Below, piece by piece: positions 8,690-19,400 of a stretch of 64,000 nucleotides of DNA. The notes below the pieces were generated by a model. That model saw only the letters and a program-made list of their open reading frames with translations, was not told the origin of the DNA and searched no databases. Positions within the stretch are counted from its first letter, which is position 1, and each line of letters opens with the position of its first letter. The DNA is from Branchiostoma belcheri (Eukaryota > Chordata > Leptocardii > Amphioxiformes > Branchiostomatidae). The position numbers were made by a program, and so were the translations under genes. The stretch lies in assembly GCF_001625305.1 (NCBI RefSeq), contig NW_017802824.1, positions 3,777,469-3,841,468 on the forward strand, in the 5' to 3' direction.

Positions 8690-10078
8690 AGGCCTGGCCT
8701 GTGTCACCATGCGACGTTTGGCAGATATCCAAGTCTGCCAAACATCCTGGGTCGACTGGGGTCTTCAAATAGACATGGCCATTCTCGATTTTTCCAAAGC
8801 TTTCGATAGCGTTCCGCACACCCGACTACTTAACAAACTAGAGCACCATGGGATCAGAGGTAAAAACTTAGGCTGGATCAGAAACTGGCTACTTGACCGC
8901 TACCAACAGGTAGTGGTTGATGGGGAAAAGTCAAGCCTGGTCAGGGTTAAATCTGGGGTTCCGCAGGGGACAGTTCTGGGGCCATTGTTGTTCCTCATTT
9001 ACATTAATGATATAAATGCCAACATATCTTCACAGTTGAGACTTTTTGCTGATGATTGTCTTGTTTACCGCCCGATACACTGTAGTCAAGACCAGGAAAT
9101 TCTCCAAAAAGATCTGGACCAACTCTGTAAATGGTCACAAGATTGGCAGCTCCGGTTTAATGTAAATAAATGCTCTATTCTCCACATCCACAAGTCCAGT
9201 AGATCACCTGCTCATCTCTATTTTATGTTCAATGAACCGCTAAACCACAACAACCAGCATCCCTACCTAGGTGTCATACTCAGCCACAACCTCAGGTGGA
9301 AGGCACACATCAATGACATTACTGCGAAAGCTAGCAGCACCTTGGGGTTCGTCAGACGCAATCTAAGGGGGGCAAGTAAGCAGGTGAGAGCCAGAGCCTA
9401 CACATCACTAATACGACCCAAACTTGAATATGCTTCATCAGTATGGGACCCACACAAACAGATACATGCCCAAACCAACAGTCTAATTGATAAGCTAGAG
9501 TCAGTGCAAAAACGAGCCGCAAGGTTCGTGTCAGGTAACTACAAACACTCAAGCAGCATTACTGCCATACAAAACTCACTTGGTTGGCCAACGCTCCAGC
9601 AACGGAGACAACAACAGCGTCTATGCCTCCTCTACAAAGCAGTCAACAATCTTATATCCATTCCTCTACACCACATTCTTACAAGAAACACAAACCCAAC
9701 CAGAGGGCACCAGCTACGTTTCAACACACTACACTGTAGAACAGAGACTTTTAGAGGTAGCTTTTTCCCACGAACAGTGATCGAATGGAACGCCTTACCT
9801 GCCCATCTGGTAATGGCTAAGTCAGTTGAACATTTCAAAGCTGGGGTAGCCAGTCATTATGGCTTCCCTAGCTGTACCCAGCTGTAGGAATGTGGCCAAT
9901 CCCCAGCCATGACTTTTGTACATAGTTATTGCACTTGTTTTTGTATTGTTTGTTTGTTGTGATCTTTTTTTTCCTCACCACCACCACCGGTCACGCTGGG
10001 GAACGACCACTTCCCTAAGCATTAGACCCCGTGAGGGGTATTGCTTAGTATTGTATAGAACTAGAACTAGAAGTCTGA
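8690..10078 (+). mobile_element. 5'-truncated CR1/L2-like LINE
   Basis: It consists of the reverse-transcriptase ORF plus about 190 bp of 3' UTR ending in a short gaactagaactagaag-type repeat tail, typical of CR1/L2 clade 3' ends. The left boundary is approximate. A 10-bp perfect inverted repeat (gtttggcaga / tctgccaaac) at 8714-8741 marks the truncated 5' end. Confidence 0.8.
8709..9887 (+). CDS. LINE reverse transcriptase (partial)
   Basis: This 392-aa frame holds RT motifs FSKAFDSVPH (28-37), GVPQGTVLGP (83-92) and the catalytic FADD (113-116). A thumb and C-terminal region with YLGVILSHNLRWKAHI and KLESVQKRAARFV follows. The N-terminal endonuclease and the first RT fingers are missing. 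The frame has no internal stop, so the insertion is probably recent. It differs from the RT at 239-1711 and is a separate family. It lies between gene A and the 3' end of gene B. Confidence 0.88.
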   Translation: MRRLADIQVCQTSWVDWGLQIDMAILDFSKAFDSVPHTRLLNKLEHHGIRGKNLGWIRNWLLDRYQQVVVDGEKSSLVRVKSGVPQGTVLGPLLFLIYINDINANISSQLRLFADDCLVYRPIHCSQDQEILQKDLDQLCKWSQDWQLRFNVNKCSILHIHKSSRSPAHLYFMFNEPLNHNNQHPYLGVILSHNLRWKAHINDITAKASSTLGFVRRNLRGASKQVRARAYTSLIRPKLEYASSVWDPHKQIHAQTNSLIDKLESVQKRAARFVSGNYKHSSSITAIQNSLGWPTLQQRRQQQRLCLLYKAVNNLISIPLHHILTRNTNPTRGHQLRFNTLHCRTETFRGSFFPRTVIEWNALPAHLVMAKSVEHFKAGVASHYGFPSCTQL

Positions 10079-12013
10079 AATGTTCAACAGACTAAATATA
10101 TACCGCCCAGCACTGCCACCTAGCGATAGCTATACGCCCTCCACCTTCTTAAGTTTTTTTTCTCTCATGGTATTATTGTAAAACTCTACATGTGAGAGAC
10201 CTATATCATTCGGAGAGGTTTCCAGATCAAATCCAGTGGACGGATTAATTCACGTATTTATTGATTTGCCTTTGAGCAAATATATAATTATATACCCTGG
10301 CCTGCCCGGCTAGCCAGTGGCTAATTTAAAGGGCTAGTCCATATATTAACGCTTGGTTTTGATTCATAAGGACATGTTGAAAATGTGGAGTTAATTATAC
10401 AGATGTCATATATACCGGGTGCTCAGCCTACACAGAAAGTAAAATAGGTGGATGTGATGTATGTTTTATTTACTCATGGAAAAAAATCATATCTAAGATA
10501 AATATATTGGACAAACATGCTACCTTGTTATCTTGCTTCCGTCCATTGAAGTACTGGTACGCTGTAATGTTCGTATTTGGATATATAAGGTGCTATATTG
10601 CTTGGGTCTGCATCTGGTAATTCATTGATGTATTTGTATACTATGAGTGTGGAAAAATACCATGTGGTGATAATTGAATATGCATATAGCAATATTCGTT
10701 AAATAAATATAGCTTCAATATATCATCAGGATACAATTGTGCCCTGGTTGTTTATAAAGACTATGCCCAAAACAATATTCCTAGTTTCAAAATGATCAGT
10801 GGATCCTTGTCGTATCCTTGATAATCATATAAAGACAGATTGTGCAAAGCTATAGATACTGTTGGTATCAATTTAACCACCTCGGGTCAAAAAGGCATTG
10901 AGTATAGTCTGCAGCGCCACCTTGTGAATGCCATTAGTACTACCACAAGCGGGTATTCATGTACTATAATAACATAGTATTACTAGCCATGGAATATACG
11001 ATTGATATGACAAAATATAGGAAGCAGTTGTCTGACCATAAACAAGGTACTCACATAGAACACACGTCCCGACTAGTCATGTTTGGGAAGCAGGCACAAT
11101 GTAGCAGAAATAACAGTATGGTGCACTAACACAGCGCTTACAGAAATACAAAAAAAATGATATATTTTGAGTTAAATTACCAACAGATACAAAACTCATG
11201 AAATCATGACAGAAGTCCATGTCCAATTCCTGAGGCGATGCTAGTCACACATTCAGACAAGACAAGAAATTGGTTTCTCAGTGCAGTCGCGCCCGTAATC
11301 CTGTATGTGAATCACAGCAGGCAGTACTAGTCCTGCCGAGTAATACTTCAGGTTAATGAGACCATTCCACGTCCATTCACCGCCCAGCACCAGTTCCTGA
11401 TGGATGGAACGTGTTACTCGGATCGAAACGCTGGTCTGTAAAATTTGGTTCAGACGTTTTCTGCCGCTAGGAAGCAATTAGGAGCCTTGGCGTCTTGAAA
11501 GTGATTGTAATTAAATTGCGTTCTTGTAGGGAAAGTTTTGGCAGACGATAGCATACCAGTGTTAGATGCCTGTTAGTATGGAATACAGCGCAAAGGAGGA
11601 GAAATTCTCCCATGCATACGACGTGTACCATATAGAGGGATTTGCACTGAATTGAACCTGAGTAAGAAGTGCTTTCTGTTAGGAATACGGGTGTCACGTC
11701 ATTGGTTTTCAGATTCAAGTGGATATATTTTTTCCTTTGGTTACATGGTATGGTGGGGGTTGATTTCTAGCCATCTGGGATCTCTCCGTCCATGGTCTCA
11801 GCAAGTGGTTAAGAAATACCATTCAATGATTTACTAACGCGATGAAATTTGTTTCATGAAAGTTTGACTTTTACGATTTGATGACGTTTGAGCAGAAATT
11901 TATCTAGTCTTGACTACCTGTCGGCACTGAGTTCGGACTGAAAGCTTGACGACAAATTAGTTAACGGTTTGAGACTCATATCTAAGATTGTGCAATGTCT
12001 GTAAGAAACGAAG
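10079..12013. other. Intergenic, no feature resolved
   Basis: AT-rich sequence between the LINE and the next MITE. Short open frames here have no recognisable domain or splice context. Confidence 0.5.
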
Positions 12014-12442
12014 TAAGGCCACGCCGACTTAATTTTATGGATGACATCCTCTGAAGACCCCAAAACTAGTGCGCGCGGGCGAATAAAAAAAAATTCCGGC
12101 CAAAAATAAAAATGGTACTAAACCACAGGAATACAAAGCTGGTATTGTGAATTTGCGGCAGTACATAGCGATGTACGATACTGAGCCGGCACATGTTGGC
12201 TTTTTGCGGATCGGAATTTACGAATCGGCACTGTACGTATGTACTGAGTTCTTGCCATCGTGGAGCTTCGGTAGCCTAGGTGCCGTCCTCCAGTGTTACC
12301 ACCGGCTCCATAATGTCGCTAACTACCATGGAGTACCCAGGCCTAGAGCCTCGGAGGACGTGATTCTTTTTTTTTTGTAGAACAGGTGAAAATCAATGCG
12401 CGCGCGGATGTCATCCATAAAAATTACTTGCTGTGGCCTAAG
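12014..12442. mobile_element. MITE with about 36-bp terminal inverted repeats
   Basis: The left end taaggccacgccgactt pairs with the right end aagttacttgctgtggcc-type sequence in reverse complement. Both arms contain ttatggatgacatcc and a gcgcgcg block. It has no ORF with recognisable content. Confidence 0.7.
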
Positions 12443-13154
12443 ATTCATATTACTTCCTACAGTGACACTAGAGGCCAGATAAACTAGCAGCACTGCTGTC
12501 TTTGGCGCCACTTAAAAGCTGCCTCTCCGACCCCAATGCGTTTTCTGACCTGTTTCTCTAATTTAAAGGATCTTTGTAGAAGCAACTTCACAGAGTGTTG
12601 ACATACCGAATGTGCCATGAGTTACGTTTATTTCCCACGGCGATGACTTAAGGAGCCCCACTGGCTAAGGTGATTTAAGTCCCGGAAGACGTAAGATTTG
12701 AATTTGTTGCAAATTTTCCGAAGACTCTGACCCTTATGCAGCTTCTACAATGCATCCATTCATCTTGTCCGGTTTAGGAAACGGCTCTGTTACTGTTGTC
12801 GCCGCCGGCTTCAGAGGCGTGTGCCAATAAAATGTCACAGTGTGGCAGGGTCTGACAACATTAACACTTCAGTGGATATCGATCTGTCGCTTTGGGAATT
12901 GTGGAAATTACAGTTTCCTGTCCATGACGATATATTGTGTTCTCGCACACGAAACTTAACGGCTTCTAATGCAATTCGAGGGTGGCAAAAAAATATTCTA
13001 GATGAGGATATTTGTCTAATATTGACATTTACTACAATTCTAGCATATTTTCATCATTATTTCATACTTGACGCGTTTGAAATAGCCCGGAAACAAGATA
13101 TTCGCGTAGTCCCATTTTTTTGTATCATCATAAAATAGCATTTCGTATCTTTAA

Positions 13155-13845
13155 AGGCACTCTATGTAGTTTTTTGACAATACAAAAAGTATATTTTTCA
13201 TTCTTTTCTTTACATAGTACATTGACTTAACCCTTTAGTATTCCAAAATCATACTCCTCAACAAAAAATACAACATCCTTGCTCCTTAGAAGCTTAGAAA
13301 ACTGTGAATGATCTTCTATACAACCTCTGGCCAAACCGCACATATGGTACATTGTATTGTCCACTGCTAGTGGTTTGACCTACATCCCAGTGGGGTGTCA
13401 GTTGATAGCTTACCAGTTTCTGAAATACCTAACCGTTTACCAGATTTTTTTATCTCTTTTGAAGGGATAATGACCACAGTTTATTCATGCCCAACAAAAT
13501 ACTCCAAGTTGATAATTATATTCCACCAGACCTCATGTGAAAGATATGAGTGTTTTTCTAAGGAGGCTATATCTTGTCACATGTGCCCCTGTCAATCAAG
13601 CCTGGCAAGCCGGGTCAATTAGCCACCCTAGGGGGCAACCCCTGTATGTTGTTGTTGTTGTTGTCCTGAGCAAACCGGTGGCACCGGGTACCCAAGAAGG
13701 ACTGTTTGAACGGACAAAATATACGTAAGAAATGTGAAATAATGACACAAATGTGTTGAAAAGTGATAGTAACTGTTAATAACACTGAAATTTAGTATAA
13801 TTAGAATATTCCAAATTTTTGCGCAAAAAACTACATAGAGTGCCT
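13155..13845. mobile_element. Non-autonomous TTAA-flanked element (piggyBac-like MITE)
   Basis: Both ends carry the same 22-bp inverted repeat, beginning aggcactctatgtagtttt, and are flanked directly by TTAA (13151-13154 and 13846-13849). TTAA duplication is the hallmark of piggyBac-type insertion. The 690-bp interior has no transposase and contains a (gtt)n run at about 13647. Confidence 0.78.
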
Positions 13846-13849
13846 TTAA

Positions 13850-14744
13850 CAGTACGAAAGAAGTAAAGCAGTAATTTTCTCTCACCATGATCGCATTTTA
13901 GCCTCACAGAAATTAGCATGCGATGGGATGGGGTTGATTTACTATTGAAATTGAATTTTGATTTACAGCCCCCAAATCGCTTTCGGTGTCTTTAAAGACA
14001 CACATAAAGAACATATTCAACAAAATTGACTTTGTTATCATACACATTTTCTCTTGGAATATTTTTCTGTGTTCAGTCCTGAGGATTCATTGCTCCCGTT
14101 TCATGCATGTCAATAACATTGAAAAGACGTAAGTGAAAGATAAGAGGCACTATATCTGATACTTATCGTGTTCTCTACCTTTTCATGTATTGATTCTGAG
14201 GTGTTTTCTTACATCGCAGGGCTATCAAACAATCATTGACTTTTCACAGCGGGCGAGTAGAGCACATCAAAGTCAAGCGCACTTACTCCTTATCCTTTAA
14301 ATCATCAAATTACCCTTTATCAACGACCTGTCAAAGAGATCAAAGGCGGCACCTAATGGGAAAGATCGATTCAACATCCTTGTTCACACACTCAACAATG
14401 AATCCGATTCAGTATTTATATATTTTTGTTGTTCCAGAGAAAGTGGAAGAAGGAAGGAATATGGTAGAAAAGTAATATTTTAAGATCCGTTTTTTGTGGT
14501 AATATGTATGTAGTTGATACATGATTGCTGATGTTTGTTTTTTGATACTGCTGTGCTCTTCAGACGTTATTGATTTGAAACCCTATAGGGGCAAATGGCA
14601 AGAAAGGCCGTGACTGATGGCATTTCTGTATACTCATGACTGATTAATAGGACCAAATCAGGTACAACTAATAAGACGATGCTCTTTTCCAGTTAACACG
14701 GAACTTGATATAATTGAAAACACAGAAATTGATATAATTTATAC
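13850..14744. other. Intergenic, no feature resolved
   Basis: AT-rich; no coding exon or repeat that I can support. Confidence 0.45.
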
Positions 14745-14960
14745 GACGTGCGAGGTCCAGTGGTGAGCGTCGACCCTGCCTCTGGACCAAACGGTTGGGA
14801 GTTCGAATCCTCCAACGACATGCACGCTACTGGAAAGGGCAGCAGTTTTTATGGCATCAAGCTGTGGCTCCCTGTACATTGTATGTGCTTGTCGAAAAGA
14901 GCCAGGGGGATTTCCCCGATACAATGAACCTGTAAATAATGTACATAGCATCTGTGTTCC
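14745..14960 (+). mobile_element. tRNA-derived SINE
   Basis: An A-box-like region around gtccagtggtgagcgtcg and a B-box-like gagttcgaatcctc are followed by a unique tail. It is not a real tRNA gene, since the cloverleaf arms do not pair. Confidence 0.55.
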
Positions 14961-15268
14961 TTATTCCTACCACCATGTAAGAGTAGCTCTTCAGTGAGCT
15001 AAAACGGATTCGAAATAAGTTTAATATATTGAAGAACCAGAGCAGTTCGAATTGTCGTGCCCTACAGTTTTGTTCTCTACGAGAGCTGGCTTGTCAATAG
15101 TTCTATTTCTTTCATACATATGATTTATTTACAACTTCCTCAGTTCCCTCACAAAAAAGGTAATAATTAATTTCAATACACTGATGAGATATTCAGTTGC
15201 CTGAAGTCATCACGTAGCGCTTTATCTACAAGCATTTATTGTGGAAGCCACAGCGCTACATATATTAA

Positions 15269-15556
15269 ACCCTTGTCACACATTTAGATTCTTTCCCGAC
15301 CATCAACCAACCAAAGTTGGCTCAAGTTCGGGAGCAGTCTGACCAGATTTAGGACAAACCTACTTTCTATACGAATCAGATGGACTTTTAGTTAAATATG
15401 AGTCAAATTTGTCTCCCAACAATAATAGTCGACCTGGCCGAATACCAGCCAACCACAACCGTCCTTGCTCCCAACCTACACCTAATTATGGTGTGTGGGA
15501 GGTTTGGCAGCGTTTGGAAGGCCAAATACGTACATCTAGATATTTGTGACAGGGGC
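15269..15556. mobile_element. MITE, gcccctgtcaca family, flanked by TTAA
   Basis: The left end acccttgtcacac and the right end gtgacaggggc are inverted, with TTAA at 15265-15268 and 15557-15560. The interior shares gggagcagtctgac and ttgctcccaacc segments with the copy at 6879-7187. Confidence 0.75.
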
Positions 15557-15560
15557 TTAA

Positions 15561-16245
15561 GTGTCTTTTGATACTAGCTCGGCCTATGGCATAACCATTA
15601 CACGCCACGTCATTACTTTCAAAAGCAGCTCATACATCACATCACATTTTGCTGTAATACTTGGATACGTGAAGTATTCATCAAATAGTAGGCTTTCCGT
15701 CTTCTATTGAAATCTTCTGAGATATGTAAACAGTGAGATTACTGAACCGGCTACATTTGGAAGTGCCGGTTAAATATGGTTTGCTGTTCACAGATACGTG
15801 CACTGTACGTGTACAATGTAAACCATTCAGTCCAGTTTATCTACCGTGGCCTTCAGCTGCCATGATATAAATGTGCATCCTATCTCTGTAACCATTCTTT
15901 CCTGTCTTGAGTCCATTGAGTCCACAGTCATCAGATAGGAGACAACTTCCGCAAGCAAGGAGACATCTTTTCCTGACCACTGCTCTCTCATTTTGCTGGT
16001 TTTTGATATTACGTTCTGTCCTTGTTGAGATCTAGCCTCCACCAGGTCTTCCTACGGGAATACAGATCGTAGCATTTGGCAGAAAGGAGAGTAAAATTGG
16101 TCAGGCGAGTCAGTCCGCGGAAGGTTCATTCTTTCCCTAACTGCGCGGCCAGTCAAACCCCAAGGCGGCCAAACTCCCCTGGAAAATATTCTCCTATATG
16201 TAGCCAGTGTAGCTAGTCTGTTAGAGGCTGGTTGAAATCGACCAT
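15561..16245 (-). other. 3' UTR/flank of gene B
   Basis: Open frames here on the reverse strand are a continuation past the stop. I see no canonical AATAAA on the reverse strand close to the stop codon, so the 3' end of the transcript is undefined. Confidence 0.4.
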
Positions 16246-16413
16246 TCACAGACTTTCTGCCTGAATCTCGTTGAGCACGTTGTCTGCCTGGTGATGATTT
16301 CGCATGCCGCTGTTCCCGCCCGGCTGCTGGCTGTGCCCGGTGCCGTCTCCACCCCGTCTCTTCCACCGCTTCTTCTTGTCCTTAGGTGGCGGCGCTGGGG
16401 GCTCGACCTGAAC
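16246..16413 (-). CDS. Gene B exon 11: C-terminal exon
   Basis: The acceptor is tgcctag. It reads VQVEPPAPPPKDKKKRWKRR, then GGDGTGHSQQPGG and ends NEIQAESL-stop (TGA 16246-16248). The start VxVxPPxxPPK aligns with the last exon of gene C (FVVPPSLPPKN), which supports the join. It is proline-rich, then strongly basic. E-S-L at the end would fit a class III PDZ ligand only loosely. Confidence 0.72.
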   Translation of the reverse strand, partial: VQVEPPAPPPKDKKKRWKRRGGDGTGHSQQPGGNSGMRNHHQADNVLNEIQAESL

Positions 16414-19400
16414 CTAGGCAAAGTACAATGAGCATGAAAAGTAATGGCATGACATGGTTAATTACCATCCAACGAGAAGATGCCCCTTATTAGCCATGTT
16501 ATGATTATGGCACAATTTCCAGCCCGGGGCTCGGCCGGGCAGTTTCCAGGAACAAAAACTATAATACAAAAGACAAAAAAGTAAAAAAAAAATTATAAGT
16601 ACCATTTGTGTATAAAATGTTTGTTTTTCGATCACACAAACAGCCCGGCCGGGCCACGGTTTGGAAATGTGCCCTGATCATAATGCAGGTACACCGTTCT
16701 TCTCAAGATGGAGATTTCTTTCATTTTTTTTTTATCGGCACACAAGCATGAAGCATAAGGTGGGCAAAGCGTATTGTTTGTATTATGGCCAAGTATGCTC
16801 ACCACAACAGGTATACTCTCTTCCTCCTGTATGCTGGCTGACAGACGGGGGTCCTGACCGTCAGGCCGATGCCGCTCCACGGTGGAGTAAGGCGGGAGGG
16901 TGTTGGAGTGAGCCAGGCCTAGAAAAACATCAAGACGATTATAATAATAATAATGCGGGTTTTATTTGAAACACCTCACAGCCCGAAGGCTGAATTACAT
17001 GTCCCGCACATTGTATAAAAACATATTGTGACAATATAATTATTACATTTTTACAATATAACACTAAATTTAAAGTTAAAATACCAACCTCATTAAAGTA
17101 CTAGATTAAAATCAAATCAAATTATTCTAGGGAACATGTCATTAGATTCAAAAACAAACAAAAGTGTAGTACTGTAGGTCAAGCAAAAAAAAAACAGGAA
17201 ATATATGTAAAATTGTCGTCCGTAACTGGACTTAACAATGGTAGTAAATAGAATTAATGGACTTGAATTTTATTTACTATCATTGTAAAGTACGGTGCTG
17301 TTTACAGAGTAAACATTACCCGGCTTTACTGGCATTCACTACCATTGTTAAATTCTCGTGCAGTAATATCTATTGATAGCCTCACGTGGATATGAGAGTC
17401 CTATGGAGGTCCAGTCCTTGTCCACTCTTGGAGGAGGCCGTGGTTTGAGCGTGCCGTCCATCTCCTGCATTTCTAGGTCCTCCACACCGGAGTCGTTCGT
17501 ACCATGTCCGGGTTTCCGCCCGTACTTCGGTATCGGTGGTACAGATCGCGTTGGAGACAGAGCTGGGGTAGCTGTTTATCGGCACATTGTTAAATCAATC
17601 AGAAAATACACCACGCCATGTCGAACAAGTAATCTATTTAACGCGAGAATTTTGCGAAAGGAGTAGAGTGGAGTAAATCATTTAACATTAGGGCACACCG
17701 ACCCTCTGTCACCCAGGACGGGGGTCGTTCCATACTTTTGACATTATTTGACCTAATGTTGACGTCACACGTTCGGAAGAACTACGTGTCTATACATGTT
17801 GTAGTACTAAGGATTCCGATGAGTCAAATTCTTTTTGAGTTGGAAAACAGAAATTTTTTTTTTGTAATACGCACATTATTACGTACCAATTCAGATTAAC
17901 TTTTATTCTAACTTATGTTGTTTAACTAAACCTTGACTTATCTCCTGGTGTATACAAGGCAATTATTCTGCCCCCTAGTATAGCAACCAAAACATTAGTA
18001 ATCATTCCTATTTTTTCGTGAAGGCATGACTTACCACGTTTCTCATCGGCACAGATCCACCCTTTCTTTTTAGCCACGAACACCCCAACGACTGACACCG
18101 TTGCCATGACGATGACCGCAACAGAAACGGAGATGATGGCGATGATAGATGTCCTCGATTCTTTCAAGAACAACATAAAGCATAGTAGTGAGATCTCAAG
18201 TCCTTGTATTCCTTGAGGTTAAGGCGAAACCAAGCTTCACATTATGTACCATTTGATTATGGTATGATCCTAATTGATTTTTGTCTCTCCATTGTCAAAA
18301 TTAACGTATGGTATCTGTGCAATATCAGGAAAGTTTTTTTTTTCTTTTTATAAATCAATACTGGAATTAAAACGAGTTGGTTTGAAATGATTTATGAAGA
18401 GCTGTAGAAGGCATTGGTGTGATGGGTATTTCGACAGACAATTCATTCACTCTTCGGTGTCACTTCCGTCAATTTAAAATCACTCAACAGTGGTGAGGCA
18501 AACTTCAATCATCCCCCACCGAGAAACTGGTCAGTTTCAATTTTTACATCGGGACTTACGCTACAAGCTTACAGGCATTTTTATGCTTCTCACCTTTAAC
18601 AGACAGCCGTATCTCCCGCTGATCTGAGCTGAAGATGTTCGTTGCCTTGCAGATGTAGATCCCCTCATCGTCACCAGTGACGTGGTCAATAGACAGCATG
18701 GCGGTCTTCATCTTGCCTACAATCTTCTCCATGATGGAGATGCCGTTGTTTGTATCCAAAAGCACGCTCTCGACGCCATTTTTGTTTCTCCACAGCCACG
18801 TGACTTTCTCTGGTAGAGGATCGCCGATGACGTCACAGTAGAACCGTGCGACCTCACCCTGATTGGTGGAAACTTGCGCTGACGCCGCTTCAACTTGTGG
18901 TTTTCCTGATACAATAATAATAATGTCAAATAGTCACTAAACAGATTAAATCAGAAAGTCACTTCGTGAAAAAATGAAGACAATTTTACAAAGGATTGTT
19001 TTCGCCTAGAGCTTTCGACCAGTGCCTCTGATCTTCTTCAATAGACCGACCCAGTGAGACTGGTCGGAGGCTCTAGGTGAGAACAATACGTTGTGTGGGA
19101 AGAAAAGTTTTAAGTAAATAGAGAAACATCAGAATGATACTCTTATGGAAATGCTGGATGTACCAATGGTAGGAAATTCCAATGAAGTCGAGTAACGCTC
19201 ACTTTGTAAACTGTACCAGCTTTACAATGGTAGTTAATAAAAGTCAAGTCCAGTCATCTTGAGCTTTAACAATGATAGTAAGCGAATTTACTATCATTGG
19301 TAAATCCAACTTTTCCTGCAGTGATAATTGCGTCACGTCAGAACTATATCTGTTCATATGAAGGTGTTAAAAAACACATACCTAAGACGTCAAGTTCAAC

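Noticed and set aside
14760-14830. tRNA-like segments with B-box sequences, also near 2570, 4330, 23990, 32620 and 40920
   Set aside because: The acceptor, D and anticodon arms do not pair into a cloverleaf, and each is joined to a repeat tail, so they are SINE heads rather than tRNA genes.
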